Below are positions 18,357-27,810 of a stretch of 64,000 bases of DNA, in pieces. How positions within the stretch are numbered: the first letter of the stretch is position 1; each line of letters starts with the position of its first letter. The stretch lies in contig JAUHYW010000040.1 of assembly GCA_030426085.1 (NCBI GenBank), positions 21,281-85,280 on the forward strand, given 5' to 3'. The notes beneath the pieces were generated by a model. It ran no database searches. It saw nothing but the letters and a program-made list of their open reading frames with translations, and was not told where the DNA came from. The translations under genes were made by a program, and so were the position numbers. The DNA comes from a bacterium (GTDB taxonomy: Bacteria; Myxococcota_A; Bradymonadia; UBA7976; UBA1532).

Positions 18357-18985
18357 ACTTCGCGCGCGTGATCCTGGTGGCGCTCGCCAGCGGCGCCCGG
18401 CTGCTCGACGCGGCGCTGAGCGGTGATCGGCGGGCCATCGACGGGCTCGTCGAGCGGCTGATGCCCGTCGTGCGGGCGATCTGCCGGCGGGTCATCGAGC
18501 GGCGCAGCGGCCGTCGGGCGGGGCCATACGACGGCGACGATCTGGTGCAGGAGGTGTGGCTCATCCTCATGCGGGACGACGCCGAGCGGCTGCGGCAGTG
18601 GGATCCCGAGCGGGGCGCGTCGCTGGAGAGCTACGTGGCGATGGTGGCCCGCAGCGAGGCGGGCAAGGTGCTGCGGCTGGAGCAGGCCGCCAGGCGGGGC
18701 GGCGGCGCCGAGATCCGGGCGCTGGACGACGCCCGGGGGGTCGCTGGGGGGCACGACCCCGAGGCGGTGGCGCTCGGGCGGTCGCTGCAAGCCGATCTCG
18801 ACGCGCATCTGGCCGACAACCTCGCCCCGAAGGGCCGCCTCATCCTGCGCCTGCTGTACAGCGACGGCCTCTCGCCGGCCGAAGCCGCCCGCAGCGTCGG
18901 CTGCACGACCCAGGTGATCTACAACTGGCAGCACAAGATCCGGCGCCTCATCAAGGCTCGTCTGGCCGAGACCCACCCCGCCTGA
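18353..18985 (+). CDS. ECF-like RNA polymerase sigma factor
   Basis: 210 residues, starting at the ATG that overlaps the stop of the preceding gene. Region 2 is seen at about residues 35-75 (DDLVQEVWLIL is the typical region 2.2 core). Region 4 is at about 165-205 with L-S-P-A-E-A-A-R-S-V-G-C-T as the helix-turn-helix. It directs RNA polymerase to a regulon that cannot be read from this window. Candidates are its own operon and the divergent kinase/caspase genes. The 3' end overlaps the 3' end of the convergent tetR-like gene by 35 bp. Confidence 0.9.
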   Translation: MNFARVILVALASGARLLDAALSGDRRAIDGLVERLMPVVRAICRRVIERRSGRRAGPYDGDDLVQEVWLILMRDDAERLRQWDPERGASLESYVAMVARSEAGKVLRLEQAARRGGGAEIRALDDARGVAGGHDPEAVALGRSLQADLDAHLADNLAPKGRLILRLLYSDGLSPAEAARSVGCTTQVIYNWQHKIRRLIKARLAETHPA

Positions 18986-19661
18986 ACGGCAGGAACTCGG
19001 TGATCGGCGCGTCCACCGCCGTCCGCTCGGCCGGCGGCCGGCCGACGAGCCCGTACAGGATCTGGTCGGCGATGACCTCGGCGTAGCGGGCGTAGAACCG
19101 GTCGTCGTCGGGCAGCTCGCCGAAGACCCGCTCCATCATCGGCCGGGCCATGAAGTGGGACATGATCATGCTGCCCAGCCCCGGCCCGAGGAAGTGGATG
19201 TCGCTCACCCGCTCCAGCGGGCCGATGACGTGGGCCGCCATCAACGCGGCGATCTCGGCGATGCGCCCCGCCTTCGACTCCAGCACGCCGGGCGCCTCGT
19301 TGGGCAGCTCGACGAACGCCACCCGCAGCGCGGGGCCGATGCGCCGGGCGAGGGCGACCGCGGCCCGCACGTAGGCCCGCACCTTGCCCTCGATGGTGCC
19401 CTCGCTCTCGAGCGCGGCGCGCACGGTCTCGATGTAGCGGTCGTGCTGCCGCTCGAGCAGCTCGTCGAGCAGGCCCTTCTTGCTGCCGAAGTAGTAGTTG
19501 ATCATGGACAGCGAGACCCCCGCCTCGCGGGCGATCTCGCGCATGCTCGCCCCGCCGAAGCCCTTGGAGGCGAAGAGCGCCGCCCCGGCCTCGAGCACCC
19601 GCTCGCGCTGCTCGGCCCGGTTGCGGCGCCGCTGGATCTCCCGCTCGGTCTCCTCGCTCAC
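18951..19661 (-). CDS. TetR-family repressor of the RND efflux operon
   Basis: 236 residues from a GTG at 19661 that overlaps the stop of the pump gene (GTGA), so it is the last gene of the efflux operon. The N-terminal TetR helix-turn-helix is clear at about residues 15-60, with the core S-M-R-E-I-A-R-E-A-G-V-S and then M-I-N-Y-Y-F-G-S-K-K-G-L-L. The C-terminal part is the helical ligand-binding and dimer domain. It very likely binds the CGAACGTTCG palindromes in the operon promoter and autoregulates. The gene end overlaps the convergent sigma gene by 35 bp. Confidence 0.92.
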   Translation of the reverse strand: MSEETEREIQRRRNRAEQRERVLEAGAALFASKGFGGASMREIAREAGVSLSMINYYFGSKKGLLDELLERQHDRYIETVRAALESEGTIEGKVRAYVRAAVALARRIGPALRVAFVELPNEAPGVLESKAGRIAEIAALMAAHVIGPLERVSDIHFLGPGLGSMIMSHFMARPMMERVFGELPDDDRFYARYAEVIADQILYGLVGRPPAERTAVDAPITEFLPFRRGGSRPDEP

Positions 19662-22600
19662 GCCGCCTCCGCTTCGAGCGGCTCGGCCCGCCCCACGGTC
19701 GGCTCGTGGTCCATCGAGCCGGGGTAGAGCCAGCGCCAGAACCGCACGACGTCCTCGAGGATGAGGTAATACGCCGGCACGACCACCAGCACGATCACCG
19801 TCGCCGACAGCACCCCGAAGCCCAGGCTGATGGCCATCGGGATGAGGAAGCGGGCCTGCACCGACGTTTCGAAGATCATCGGCATCAGCCCGAAGAACGT
19901 CGTCAGCGAGGTGAGCAGGATCGGTCTGAACCGGCGGGCGCCGCCCAACACCACCGCCTCCTCGGGGGTCGCTCCGTCCCGTCGGAAGCTGTTCGTCGCC
20001 ACGATCATGATGAGCGAGTCGTTCACCACCACCCCCGACAGGGCGACGATGCCCAGCACGCTGATGACGCTGAGGTCGTAGCCCATCACCAGGTGGCCCA
20101 GCAGCGCGCCCACGATGCCGAACGGGATGACCGACATGACCAGGAACGGCTGGAGGTAGCTGCGGAAGGGGATCGCCAGCAGGCCGTAGACCACCAGGAT
20201 GGCCAGCCCGAAGTTGAAGCCGAGAGCGCCCAGGCTCTCCCGCTGCTCCCGCTGCTCGCCCTCCAGGCTGTAGCTCAGGCCGGGGGTCGCCGCGAGCAGG
20301 CCCGGCAGGACCTCTTTCTCGATGCGGGCGAGGACCTCGTTGGCGTTGGCCTGCCCCTCGTGGATATCGGCGGTCACGTTGAGCACCCGCCGCCCGTCGA
20401 CCCGCCGGATCGCCGTCTCGGCCCGCCCGGGCGACAGCACCGCCGCCTGGGACAGCGGGATCTCGCCCCCGCCCGGGGTGCGCAGCACGAGCGACTCCAG
20501 GCTCTCGACCGCCCGGCGGTCGGCGAGGGGCAGGCGCACCATGACCTTGACCTCGTCCCGCCCCCGCTGCTGGCGCAGCGCCTCGGCGCCGAAGAACGCC
20601 GAGCGGAGCTGCCGGGCCAGCTCCAGCTCGGTGAGCCCCACCGCCCGGCCGACAGGGGTCAGGGTGGCGTCGAACTGGTCCTTGCCGTTGCTGAAGCCGG
20701 GGTCGATGTCGCGCAGCCCCTGGAAGTCGGCCACGGACTCGCCCAGTCGCAGGGCGGCCGCCTCGAGCACCGGCGTCTCGGGGTGGCTGAGCTGGATGTC
20801 GATCGGCGAGCCGGCGCTCGGCCCGAGGCTGAAGCGGAAGTTCTGGGTCTCGACGCCCACCAGCGTGCCGACCTCGCGCCGCCACTGCTCGACGAAGACC
20901 CGGGCGGTGATGTCCCGCTGGTCCATCGGCACGAGCTGCACCTGCACGTCGACGATGTGGCTGCCGGTGCTGGCCGCCGCCCCGGGGCGGAAGCCGCCCA
21001 GGGACTGCCCGATCTGGGCGTAGAGGCCGCGCTTGATGCCCTCGCCGCCGTTGCGCTGCACCACCCGATCGGCGGCGGCGATCAGGCGCTCGCCGATGGC
21101 CCGGGTCTCTTCGACCGGCGCCCCGATGGGCAGCCGGATGCTGGCGCTGGCGATGTCGCCCTCGATCTTGGGGAAGAAGCCGAACTTGATGAAGCCCCCG
21201 GCGGCGAGCCCGGCGGTGGCCGCCAGCGTCGCCAGGGCGCCGGCCGCCACGAGGTAGCGGCTGCGGGCGATCCAGTGGGCTGCGGGCACGTACAGCCGCT
21301 CGATGAAGCGGTCGAGCCCGTCGGAGAACTTGCGCTGCTGGCGGTTCAACCAGCCGAGCACCCCGCCGGCCTCGCGCGACCCGTGGGCCAGGTGGGCCGG
21401 CAGGATCAGCAGCGACTCGACCAGCGACAGCATCAGCACCGCGATCACGATGATCGGGATGACGCCGAAGATCTTGCCGGTGAAGCCGGGCACGAACAGC
21501 AGGGGGCCGAACGTCGCGACGGTGGTCGCCACCGCGAAGCAGATCGGGGCGGCCACCTCGTGCACGCCGTCGATGGCCGCCCGCAGGAACGGCTTGCCCT
21601 GCCGCCGCTGCTCGAAGATGTTCTCGCCGACCACGATGGCGTCGTCGACGACGATGCCGAGCACCAGCAGAAACGCGAACATCGAGATCATGTTGATGGA
21701 CGCCCCGAAGACCGGCATCAGCAGGAAGGCGCCCAGGAACGAGATCGGGATGCCGAGCATGACCCAGAACGCCAGCCGGATCTCGAGGAAGAGGCCCAGC
21801 ACGATCATCACCAGGACCAGCCCCATGCCGGCGTTGCGCACCAGCAGCGAGATGCGGTCGGCGTAGATCTCGGACTGGTCGTCCCAGGTCGCCAGCTCGA
21901 CGCCTTCGGGCAGCGCCAGACCGGCGACGTAGTCCTCGACGGCCTCGGCGATCTGGACCGGCGTCTGGTCGCCCACTCGATAGACGTTGAGCCGCACGGC
22001 GGGGCGCCCGTCGAAGATGGCCTCTTGATCGGTCTCGCCGAAGCCGTCCCGGACGGTCGCGATCTCGCCGAGCCGGACCCGGGTCCCGTCGGCCCGCGAG
22101 ATCACGGTGATGTCGGCGAACTCGGCGCCCAGATCGCGCCGCTCGGTCGTGCGCACCAGCACCTCGCCGCCCACCGCGCGCACGGCGCCGCCGGGCAGCT
22201 CGACCGACGCGGCGTCGATGGCCCGGGCGATCTGATCCAGCGTCAGCCCGTAGCCTCGCAGCGTCGCCTGATCGACCTCGACGGCGATCTCCCGGGTCGG
22301 CACGTTGGCCAGCTCGGTGCGGGTCACCGGCGTCTCGGCCAGCAGCCCCGCGCGGACCCGCTCCGCCGTCTGCCGCAGCACCTCATGGCTCTGCTCACCG
22401 TGCACGATGACCGCGATCACGTTGCGCACGCTGGGCGCCGCCGACACCACCGGGCGCTCGGCCTCTTCGGGGAAGCTCTGGATGCGGTCGACGGCCACCT
22501 TCACGTCGTTCTGGACCGCGTCCAGATCGGCCCCGGTCAGGATCTCGACCTGGATCGTGGCGCTGCCCTCGCCGGCGGTGCTGGTGACCCGCTTGACCCC

Positions 22601-22876
22601 GTCGATGCCCCGGACGGCCTCCTCGACCGCCAGCACGATGCCCTGCTCGACCTCCTCCGGGCTCGCGCCGGGGTAGATGACGCTGACGGTGACGTAATCC
22701 GGGTCGAACTCGGGGAAGACCTCCTGCTTGACCTGGCTGCTCATCGCGAGGCCGCCGACGATGAGCAGCCCCATCAGCAGGTTGGCGGCGACGGCGTTCT
22801 GCGCCATCCACGCCAGCGCGCCGTGGCGGGCGCGCGGCCGGGCCGGGTCGCCCGGCTTCTCCAGATCGACGCTCAT
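19658..22876 (-). CDS. RND-family efflux pump, inner-membrane transporter
   Basis: 1072 residues, normal size for an AcrB-type proton antiporter. TM1 is at about residues 23-47 and is followed by the porter domain ([10 protein letters not shown] and [10 protein letters not shown] near 53-77). The TM4 motif [13 protein letters not shown] is near residue 409 and the C-terminal repeat [11 protein letters not shown] is near 955. The ATG overlaps the adaptor gene stop as ATGA, and the stop overlaps the TetR gene. With the outer-membrane factor and adaptor it forms a complete tripartite exporter. The substrate is unknown; the repressor suggests a small toxic or hydrophobic compound. Confidence 0.95.
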   Translation of the reverse strand: MSVDLEKPGDPARPRARHGALAWMAQNAVAANLLMGLLIVGGLAMSSQVKQEVFPEFDPDYVTVSVIYPGASPEEVEQGIVLAVEEAVRGIDGVKRVTSTAGEGSATIQVEILTGADLDAVQNDVKVAVDRIQSFPEEAERPVVSAAPSVRNVIAVIVHGEQSHEVLRQTAERVRAGLLAETPVTRTELANVPTREIAVEVDQATLRGYGLTLDQIARAIDAASVELPGGAVRAVGGEVLVRTTERRDLGAEFADITVISRADGTRVRLGEIATVRDGFGETDQEAIFDGRPAVRLNVYRVGDQTPVQIAEAVEDYVAGLALPEGVELATWDDQSEIYADRISLLVRNAGMGLVLVMIVLGLFLEIRLAFWVMLGIPISFLGAFLLMPVFGASINMISMFAFLLVLGIVVDDAIVVGENIFEQRRQGKPFLRAAIDGVHEVAAPICFAVATTVATFGPLLFVPGFTGKIFGVIPIIVIAVLMLSLVESLLILPAHLAHGSREAGGVLGWLNRQQRKFSDGLDRFIERLYVPAAHWIARSRYLVAAGALATLAATAGLAAGGFIKFGFFPKIEGDIASASIRLPIGAPVEETRAIGERLIAAADRVVQRNGGEGIKRGLYAQIGQSLGGFRPGAAASTGSHIVDVQVQLVPMDQRDITARVFVEQWRREVGTLVGVETQNFRFSLGPSAGSPIDIQLSHPETPVLEAAALRLGESVADFQGLRDIDPGFSNGKDQFDATLTPVGRAVGLTELELARQLRSAFFGAEALRQQRGRDEVKVMVRLPLADRRAVESLESLVLRTPGGGEIPLSQAAVLSPGRAETAIRRVDGRRVLNVTADIHEGQANANEVLARIEKEVLPGLLAATPGLSYSLEGEQREQRESLGALGFNFGLAILVVYGLLAIPFRSYLQPFLVMSVIPFGIVGALLGHLVMGYDLSVISVLGIVALSGVVVNDSLIMIVATNSFRRDGATPEEAVVLGGARRFRPILLTSLTTFFGLMPMIFETSVQARFLIPMAISLGFGVLSATVIVLVVVPAYYLILEDVVRFWRWLYPGSMDHEPTVGRAEPLEAEAA

Positions 22877-24153
22877 CGGTCACCCTCCGAGCCGACCTCG
22901 GCCGCCGGGGCCTCGCCGGGTGCCGCCTTGTGGGCCACCTTGGTCGGGGCCGGGCCCGACGTCTCCGCCGCCCGCTGCGCGGCGTCGGCCGCGTCCGCCC
23001 CGGGCAGCGCGAGCTGCATGCCGGCGATGGGGGCCGAGATGCGGCTGCGTACGACCCGCGCGTCCGCCGACAGCCCCCGGACCAGGACCCGATCCCGCTC
23101 GCGGCGGGCGATGTCCAGGGGGGCGATGACCAGCCGCTCGTCGGGCCCGACCAGCCACGCCGTATCGTCGGCGCGCAGCGCCTCGCGGGGCAGGGCCACC
23201 ACGCCCTCGATGTGACGCCCGCGCAGCGCCACGTCCACCGTCGCCCCGAGCAGCAGCGGCTCGAGCGTCTCGTCGGCCAGCCCCAACGGATCGTCGACCT
23301 GCACGATGATCCGGGCCATCAACCCGCTCGGATCCACGTCGGGGAGCTGCCGCAGCACCGCGCCCTGCCGCTCGACCACCCGCCCATCGCCCAGGGCCTG
23401 GGTGATGTGGGCGACGCCCCCGGGCACCTCGAGCCAGCGCAGCTCGGCGGCGGGCAGCGACACCTGGATCCACCACGCGTCGCTGCCGATGAGCGTGCCC
23501 AGCGGAGAGCCGGGCCGGGCGATCTGGCCGATGTCGACGCTCTCGGCGCGCACCACGGCGTTGAACGGGGCCTCGATCGTCGTCCGCTGATAGGCCAGAC
23601 GCGCTTGATCCAGCGCGCTGCGGGCCCCGGTCAGCTCGGCCCGGGCGCCGTCGATCTGCGGCTCGCGCAGCGCCAGCGCCCGGCCCCGGGCCGACGCCTG
23701 CCCCTGCTCGCCGATGAGCTTCCACTCCCGCTCGGCGACGGCCTTGCGGCTCTCCTCCTGGCGCAGCGCCACCTCGGCCCGCTTGACGCTGGCCTGGGCC
23801 TGCTTGATCTGCAGCCAGTAGTCCCGCCGATCGAGCTGCACCAGCAGATCGCCCTCCGAGACCCGCCCGCCGGGCACGAAGCCCTCGCCGACCGCCTCGA
23901 TACGCCCGGTGACCTCGGCCTGGAGCGCGACCTCCCGGGCCGGTACCACCGTGCCCAGCGCCCGGACCTGCGCCGGGCCGTCGGCGCCCGCCGGGCGGAT
24001 GAACTCGACCGGTTGGGCCACCTCGCTCGGGGGCTTCTTCGGGGGCGCGCTGCGCATCTTCGACAGGACGCGGAACGCCCCGAAGCCCAGCCCCAGAACC
24101 AGCAGCGGCAGCGCGATCTTCAGCGTCAGGCGGGCGGCTTCGTTGGTGGTCAT
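22873..24153 (-). CDS. RND efflux periplasmic adaptor (membrane fusion protein)
   Basis: 426 residues starting M-T-T-N-E-A-A-R at 24153, which overlaps the stop of the upstream gene. A signal anchor lies at about residues 12-30. The two lipoyl halves are visible ([17 protein letters not shown] near 70 and A-P-F-N-A-V-V near 190), separated by a helical hairpin (about 110-170), then beta-barrel segments. The C-terminal about 40 residues are Ala/Pro-rich. It bridges the pump and the TolC-like channel. Confidence 0.93.
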   Translation of the reverse strand: MTTNEAARLTLKIALPLLVLGLGFGAFRVLSKMRSAPPKKPPSEVAQPVEFIRPAGADGPAQVRALGTVVPAREVALQAEVTGRIEAVGEGFVPGGRVSEGDLLVQLDRRDYWLQIKQAQASVKRAEVALRQEESRKAVAEREWKLIGEQGQASARGRALALREPQIDGARAELTGARSALDQARLAYQRTTIEAPFNAVVRAESVDIGQIARPGSPLGTLIGSDAWWIQVSLPAAELRWLEVPGGVAHITQALGDGRVVERQGAVLRQLPDVDPSGLMARIIVQVDDPLGLADETLEPLLLGATVDVALRGRHIEGVVALPREALRADDTAWLVGPDERLVIAPLDIARRERDRVLVRGLSADARVVRSRISAPIAGMQLALPGADAADAAQRAAETSGPAPTKVAHKAAPGEAPAAEVGSEGDR

Positions 24154-25619
24154 CGGCTCTCTCCTCGGGCGTCGCGGCGGGCCACCGGCGTCAGGTCGGC
24201 GGGCCACGCGCCGCCCAGCGCGCGGTGCAGTTGAATGCGATGGGACAGGCGCTGCCGGCGGGCGGCCAGCAGGCTCAGCTCGGCGCGCTGCACGCCCTGG
24301 AGCGCGGAGAGCACCGGCAGGTAGTCGGTCAGGCCCTCGATATAGCGGGCCCGGGCCTGCTCGTAGAGCTGCCGGCCGACCGCCAGCTCGGCGTCGAGGC
24401 GCTCGATGGTCTCGGCCTGGCGCAGCTCGAGGACCAGCGCGTCCTCGACCTCGGCGAAGGCGCGCAGCGTGGTCTGGGTGAAGCCGGCCAGGGCGCCCTC
24501 GACCGCGGCCCGGGTGCGGTCGACCTCGGCCGCGCGGCGCCCGCCGTCGAAGATGGGCGCGAGCAGGTTGCCGGCCAGGCTCCACACCCAGCGATCGAGC
24601 AGATCGCCGAAGCTCTGCGCCTCGAGGCCGATGCTGGCGCTGAGGGTGACGCCGGGCAGCCGACCGGCGATCGCCGCGCCCACCCGCTCGTCGGCCGCGG
24701 CCACTCGGACCTGGGCCGCCCGGATGTCGGGCCGCCGGGTGAGCAGATCGGCCGGCAACCCCGCGGTGGGCAGGGCAGGGGGGTCGGGCAGCGTCGCCTG
24801 CGCCCCGCCGAGCGCGGCCCCCTCGGCCGGCGGTCGCCCGAGCAGCAGCGCGAGCTGATGTTCCAGCGTCGCCCGGCGCCCGAGCACACCCGGGAGCTGC
24901 CGCCGGGTGGAGAGCACGAGCTGCTCTTGCTGCAGCACGTCGGCCGCCGCGGCCAGCCCCTCCCCGAAGCGGAATCGGGCCAGCTCGAGCAGGGTCTCGT
25001 TGGTCTCGAGCTGACTGCGCAGCAGCGCCTCGGTCGCCCGCTGCTCGACCAGCGCGAACCACAGATCGGCCGCCTGGGCGGTGAGGCTGACCGCCAGCGT
25101 CTCGACGTCGAGCCGCGAGCCGGCGACGTCCAGCTCGGCGGCCCGGGTGAGCGCCCCGTAGCGATCCCACAGGTCGACCTCGTACCGGGCGGCCGCCGAC
25201 AGGCTGTAGCTCTCGAAGGTGTCGGCCTCGGTCGTCGTGATGATCGGGTTGGCCGGATCGGGGCCGGGCCGGGGCGTCGTGACGTAGCGCCGCGACGCGC
25301 TCGCGCCGGCGGTGACATCGAGCGAGGGCAGGCGGGCTGCGCCCTGCTGTGCGGCCACGGCCCGGGACTGGGCCAGCCGGCTCCACGCCTGGATCAGATC
25401 GAGGTTGTCGGCCAGGAGGCGGTCGATCATGGCGGTCAACGCCGGATCGTCGAAGCCGGCCCACCAGCGGTCGGGGGCCGAGGCCTCCCCGACCGGCTGC
25501 TGCCAGGCCTCGGGCTGCCGATCGCCATCGAGCCGCACGTCGTCGGCCCGACGGGCGGTGTGAAAGGGGTTGCAGGCCGCCAGGGACGCGGCCAGGAGGG
25601 CGGTCGGCAGGGCGCGCAT
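24150..25619 (-). CDS. Outer-membrane efflux channel lipoprotein (TolC/OprM-like)
   Basis: 489 residues. The start at 25619 gives a lipoprotein signal (M-R-A-L-P-T-A-L-L-A-A-S-L-A-A-C, acylated Cys16), typical of OprM/NodT channels; the in-frame extension upstream crosses the operator and is rejected. Features include W-W-A-G-F-D-D-P-A-L near residue 50, two long helical hairpin repeats and the R-R-P-D-I-R-A-A-Q motif near residue 300. It is the first gene of the operon, followed by the adaptor with a 4-bp overlap, and is controlled by the TetR operator directly upstream. Confidence 0.94.
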   Translation of the reverse strand: MRALPTALLAASLAACNPFHTARRADDVRLDGDRQPEAWQQPVGEASAPDRWWAGFDDPALTAMIDRLLADNLDLIQAWSRLAQSRAVAAQQGAARLPSLDVTAGASASRRYVTTPRPGPDPANPIITTTEADTFESYSLSAAARYEVDLWDRYGALTRAAELDVAGSRLDVETLAVSLTAQAADLWFALVEQRATEALLRSQLETNETLLELARFRFGEGLAAAADVLQQEQLVLSTRRQLPGVLGRRATLEHQLALLLGRPPAEGAALGGAQATLPDPPALPTAGLPADLLTRRPDIRAAQVRVAAADERVGAAIAGRLPGVTLSASIGLEAQSFGDLLDRWVWSLAGNLLAPIFDGGRRAAEVDRTRAAVEGALAGFTQTTLRAFAEVEDALVLELRQAETIERLDAELAVGRQLYEQARARYIEGLTDYLPVLSALQGVQRAELSLLAARRQRLSHRIQLHRALGGAWPADLTPVARRDARGESR

Positions 25620-25649
25620 GGGGACCTCGATCCGTCGCGGGCGACATGT

Positions 25650-25664
25650 CGAACGAACGTTCGA
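25650..25664 (-). promoter_or_regulatory. TetR operator, promoter-distal half (O2)
   Basis: CGAACGAACGTTCGA contains the perfect 10-bp palindrome CGAACGTTCG at 25654-25663. It is the exact inverted copy of the site at 25684-25698. It lies in the predicted 5' untranslated region of the efflux operon. Confidence 0.75.
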
Positions 25665-25673
25665 TTCCCCTCG

Positions 25674-25702
25674 GTGATACGGTTCGAACGTTCGTTCGTC
25701 AA
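25674..25702 (-). promoter_or_regulatory. Sigma70-like promoter of the efflux operon
   Basis: On the minus strand TTGACG (25697-25702) and TATCAC (25674-25679) are separated by exactly 17 bp. The operator palindrome fills the spacer, so a bound TetR repressor would exclude RNA polymerase. The predicted start site is about 48 nt before the ATG at 25619. Confidence 0.75.
25684..25698 (-). promoter_or_regulatory. TetR operator, spacer half (O1)
   Basis: TCGAACGTTCGTTCG is the exact reverse complement of 25650-25664. Its palindrome core is at 25685-25694. The two cores are centred 31 bp apart, close to three helical turns, which would allow two dimers to bind the same face of the DNA. Confidence 0.8.
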
Positions 25703-25941
25703 GTCGGGCTGTGCCCGGTTCACACAACTTGACGAACGCCGCCTGCGCGCCCGGCGCGGGCGAAAGAAAGCTTAGGGTTGTAACGTTATCGAGGCTGATG
25801 GTATCTACATGGGCGACGGCGTCGAGGACGGCGACCGTCAGTACCCAGAACTCGCGAGCGTCCCGACTCCGCTTCGGACCGGGCGCTCGACACCGGCGAG
25901 GAATCAGCCCCCTCGTCTGGTTCGGATGGTTGGCTGTGCGA

Positions 25942-26226
25942 ATGTATCGGTGCGAAATCTGCGGTGAATCCTCCAAGCCTGGCGATCAGGCGTATCACAT
26001 CATCGTCGAGACCCGTGATGTCTCCTACCCCCGTCGGGCCCACAGTCAGGCCCCGATGAAGCGCAAGGATCGGACGAAGCGCAAGCGCTGGCGCCCCGAT
26101 CCCGGCGGGAGCGGCATGGAGATCGTCGACGAAGCCCTGGCCTGCGTCGAGTGTGCCGCGAAGTACAGCCGCAAGGTCCACGGCGCAGGGCCCGGCGGCC
26201 AGGAACAACTCGCCGCGCACGGCTGA
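25942..26226 (+). CDS. Small zinc-ribbon protein
   Basis: 94 residues beginning M-Y-R-C-E-I-C-G. Two Cys-x2-Cys knuckles (C4/C7 near the start and C-V-E-C near residue 71-74) make a zinc ribbon. Between them lies V-E-T-R-D-V-S-Y-P-R-R followed by a Lys/Arg-rich stretch. Small proteins with this E-T-R-x3-Y-P pattern occur widely in Deltaproteobacteria with no known role, possibly binding nucleic acid. The start is placed at the ATG directly before the first CxxC; the frame is open further upstream, but that part has no protein-like character. The Shine-Dalgarno is weak. Confidence 0.75.
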   Translation: MYRCEICGESSKPGDQAYHIIVETRDVSYPRRAHSQAPMKRKDRTKRKRWRPDPGGSGMEIVDEALACVECAAKYSRKVHGAGPGGQEQLAAHG

Positions 26227-26334
26227 ACCCGCCGCGGCGGGCCGCTCGGTCCGCCGCGGATCCCAACCCCATTCCTCCCCGCGCACACGCATCCTGCTCG
26301 ACATTCGAGCGTCGGCGATGCTATCCCCCCCGCC

Positions 26335-27798
26335 ATGACTTCAGAGATCGATCTGCTCACCCTCTCGCCCGGCGAGGCGATCCGTCGCATCGCCCGCGGC
26401 TTCCTCGATGACGCCCGGCGGGCCGCGGTCCGGCTCGATGATCCGGACGACGCCGAGTCCCTGCACGACTTCCGGGTCGCCATCCGCCGGACCCGGGCCA
26501 GCTTCCGCGCCTGGCGTGACGCCCTCGCGCCCGAGATCGCCCGCCGCGACGAGAAACAGCTCAAGCGGGTGATGGGCTCGACCGGGGTCGGGCGCGACGC
26601 CGAGGTGATGCTCGAGTGGGCGTCGGCTCAGCACGGGCGACTCGACGAGGCCGCCCGCCCGGGTCACCGCTGGCTGTGCGAGCGCCTCGCCCGCCGCAAG
26701 GCGTCGGCCTACGCCGCCGCCCGGGGCGAGGTGCGGGCAGCCTTCGCCGAGCTGGGCGACGATCTGTACGACCGGCTGTCGGTCATGACCCGCCGCCTGC
26801 GGCTCGACGCGCCGGGGGAGGGGGGCACCTACGCCGGGGCCCTCGCCGACGCCATCGAGGCCGCGTTCGCGGTGCTCGACCGCCGGCTGCGCGGCGCCGA
26901 GACCATGGACGACGCCGAGATGCTGCACCGGGCCCGCATCGACACCAAGCGGCTGCGCTACCTCGTCGAGCCGATCAAGGGGCGCCTGCCGGGGGCCTCG
27001 GCGCTGGTCGCGCAGTGCAAGCGGCTGCAGGACGTGCTCGGCGAGTTCCAGGACGCATCGGTGGTCGAAGACGAGCTGGCCGTGGCGGTGCCTGCGGCCG
27101 CCAAGGCCCGCGCCGCCCGGCTGGCCGCGGCGTGCGGGGCCGACGACCCGGCCGAACTCGAAGAGGCGGCCGTCGACGAAGTGCCGGGGCTGCTCGCGCT
27201 CATGGGCCTCAACCTGGCCCGCGCCGAGCGCCTCTTCGGCGAGGTGCGCACCCACTGGGTCGGCGGCGGGCTGGCCGGGCTCGGCGAGGCGGTCTCGGCG
27301 TTCGCCGATCGCCTGCGCGGCCACGGCGGCGAGTCGCTGCCGGTCGAGATCGAGCGCAAGTACCTGCTCTCGGCGCTGCCCGAGCACGCCGAAGCCCACG
27401 GTGAGCGGGCCGAGATGGACCAGGGCTACCTGCCCGGCGAGCGGCTCATCGAGCGCATCCGGCGGGTCCGGACCGCGCACGGCGAGCGCTACGTGCGCAC
27501 GGTCAAGGCGGGCAAGGGCGTGCGGCGCATCGAGCTCGAGGAAGCCTGCGACGCCTCGACGTTCGAGATCCTGTGGCGCCTGACCGAAGGCTGCCGGGTG
27601 CAGAAGATCCGCTACGCCGTGCCCGACGGCGAGCGGATGTGGGAGATCGACGCCTTCACCGACCGCGAGCTGTTCCTCGCCGAGGTCGAGCTGCCCACCG
27701 AAGACGCCGAGGTGGTCTTCCCCGAGTGGCTCGCGCCGCTCGTCGTGCGCGAGGTCACCGACGAGGGCGACTTCACCAACCGCCGCCTGGCCCGCTGA
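26335..27798 (+). CDS. CHAD-CYTH domain protein
   Basis: 487 residues. The N-terminal CHAD domain (about 10-315) shows paired helical repeats with conserved histidines and basic residues (L-H-D-F-R-V-A-I-R-R-T-R near 42-53 and L-H-R-A-R-I-D-T-K-R-L-R-Y near 198-210), known to bind inorganic polyphosphate. The C-terminal CYTH/triphosphate-tunnel domain (about 335-480) opens with E-I-E-R-K-Y-L-L and contains R-I-R-R-V-R and the acidic E-V-E-L, as needed to bind triphosphates and Mg. This suggests a polyphosphate or triphosphate hydrolase or sensor. The order is unusual: well-known members (YgiF type) are CYTH then CHAD. Confidence 0.9.
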   Translation: MTSEIDLLTLSPGEAIRRIARGFLDDARRAAVRLDDPDDAESLHDFRVAIRRTRASFRAWRDALAPEIARRDEKQLKRVMGSTGVGRDAEVMLEWASAQHGRLDEAARPGHRWLCERLARRKASAYAAARGEVRAAFAELGDDLYDRLSVMTRRLRLDAPGEGGTYAGALADAIEAAFAVLDRRLRGAETMDDAEMLHRARIDTKRLRYLVEPIKGRLPGASALVAQCKRLQDVLGEFQDASVVEDELAVAVPAAAKARAARLAAACGADDPAELEEAAVDEVPGLLALMGLNLARAERLFGEVRTHWVGGGLAGLGEAVSAFADRLRGHGGESLPVEIERKYLLSALPEHAEAHGERAEMDQGYLPGERLIERIRRVRTAHGERYVRTVKAGKGVRRIELEEACDASTFEILWRLTEGCRVQKIRYAVPDGERMWEIDAFTDRELFLAEVELPTEDAEVVFPEWLAPLVVREVTDEGDFTNRRLAR

Positions 27799-27810
27799 GC
27801 TGCGGGCCTC

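Larger units (their letters stand above)
25620..25941. other. Intergenic region, efflux operon promoter to zinc-ribbon gene
   Basis: 322 bp between the divergent genes. The left part (25650-25702) holds the TetR operators and efflux promoter. The right part (about 25771-25815) is relatively AT-rich (TTAGGGTTGTAACGTTATC) and may contain the promoter of the plus-strand zinc-ribbon gene, but no clean -35/-10 pair is visible. No further gene is supported here. Confidence 0.5.

Noticed and set aside
19706..23215. A 1169-codon plus-strand frame
   Set aside because: Antisense shadow of the RND pump, rich in His/Asp/Gln as expected for the complement of a membrane protein gene.
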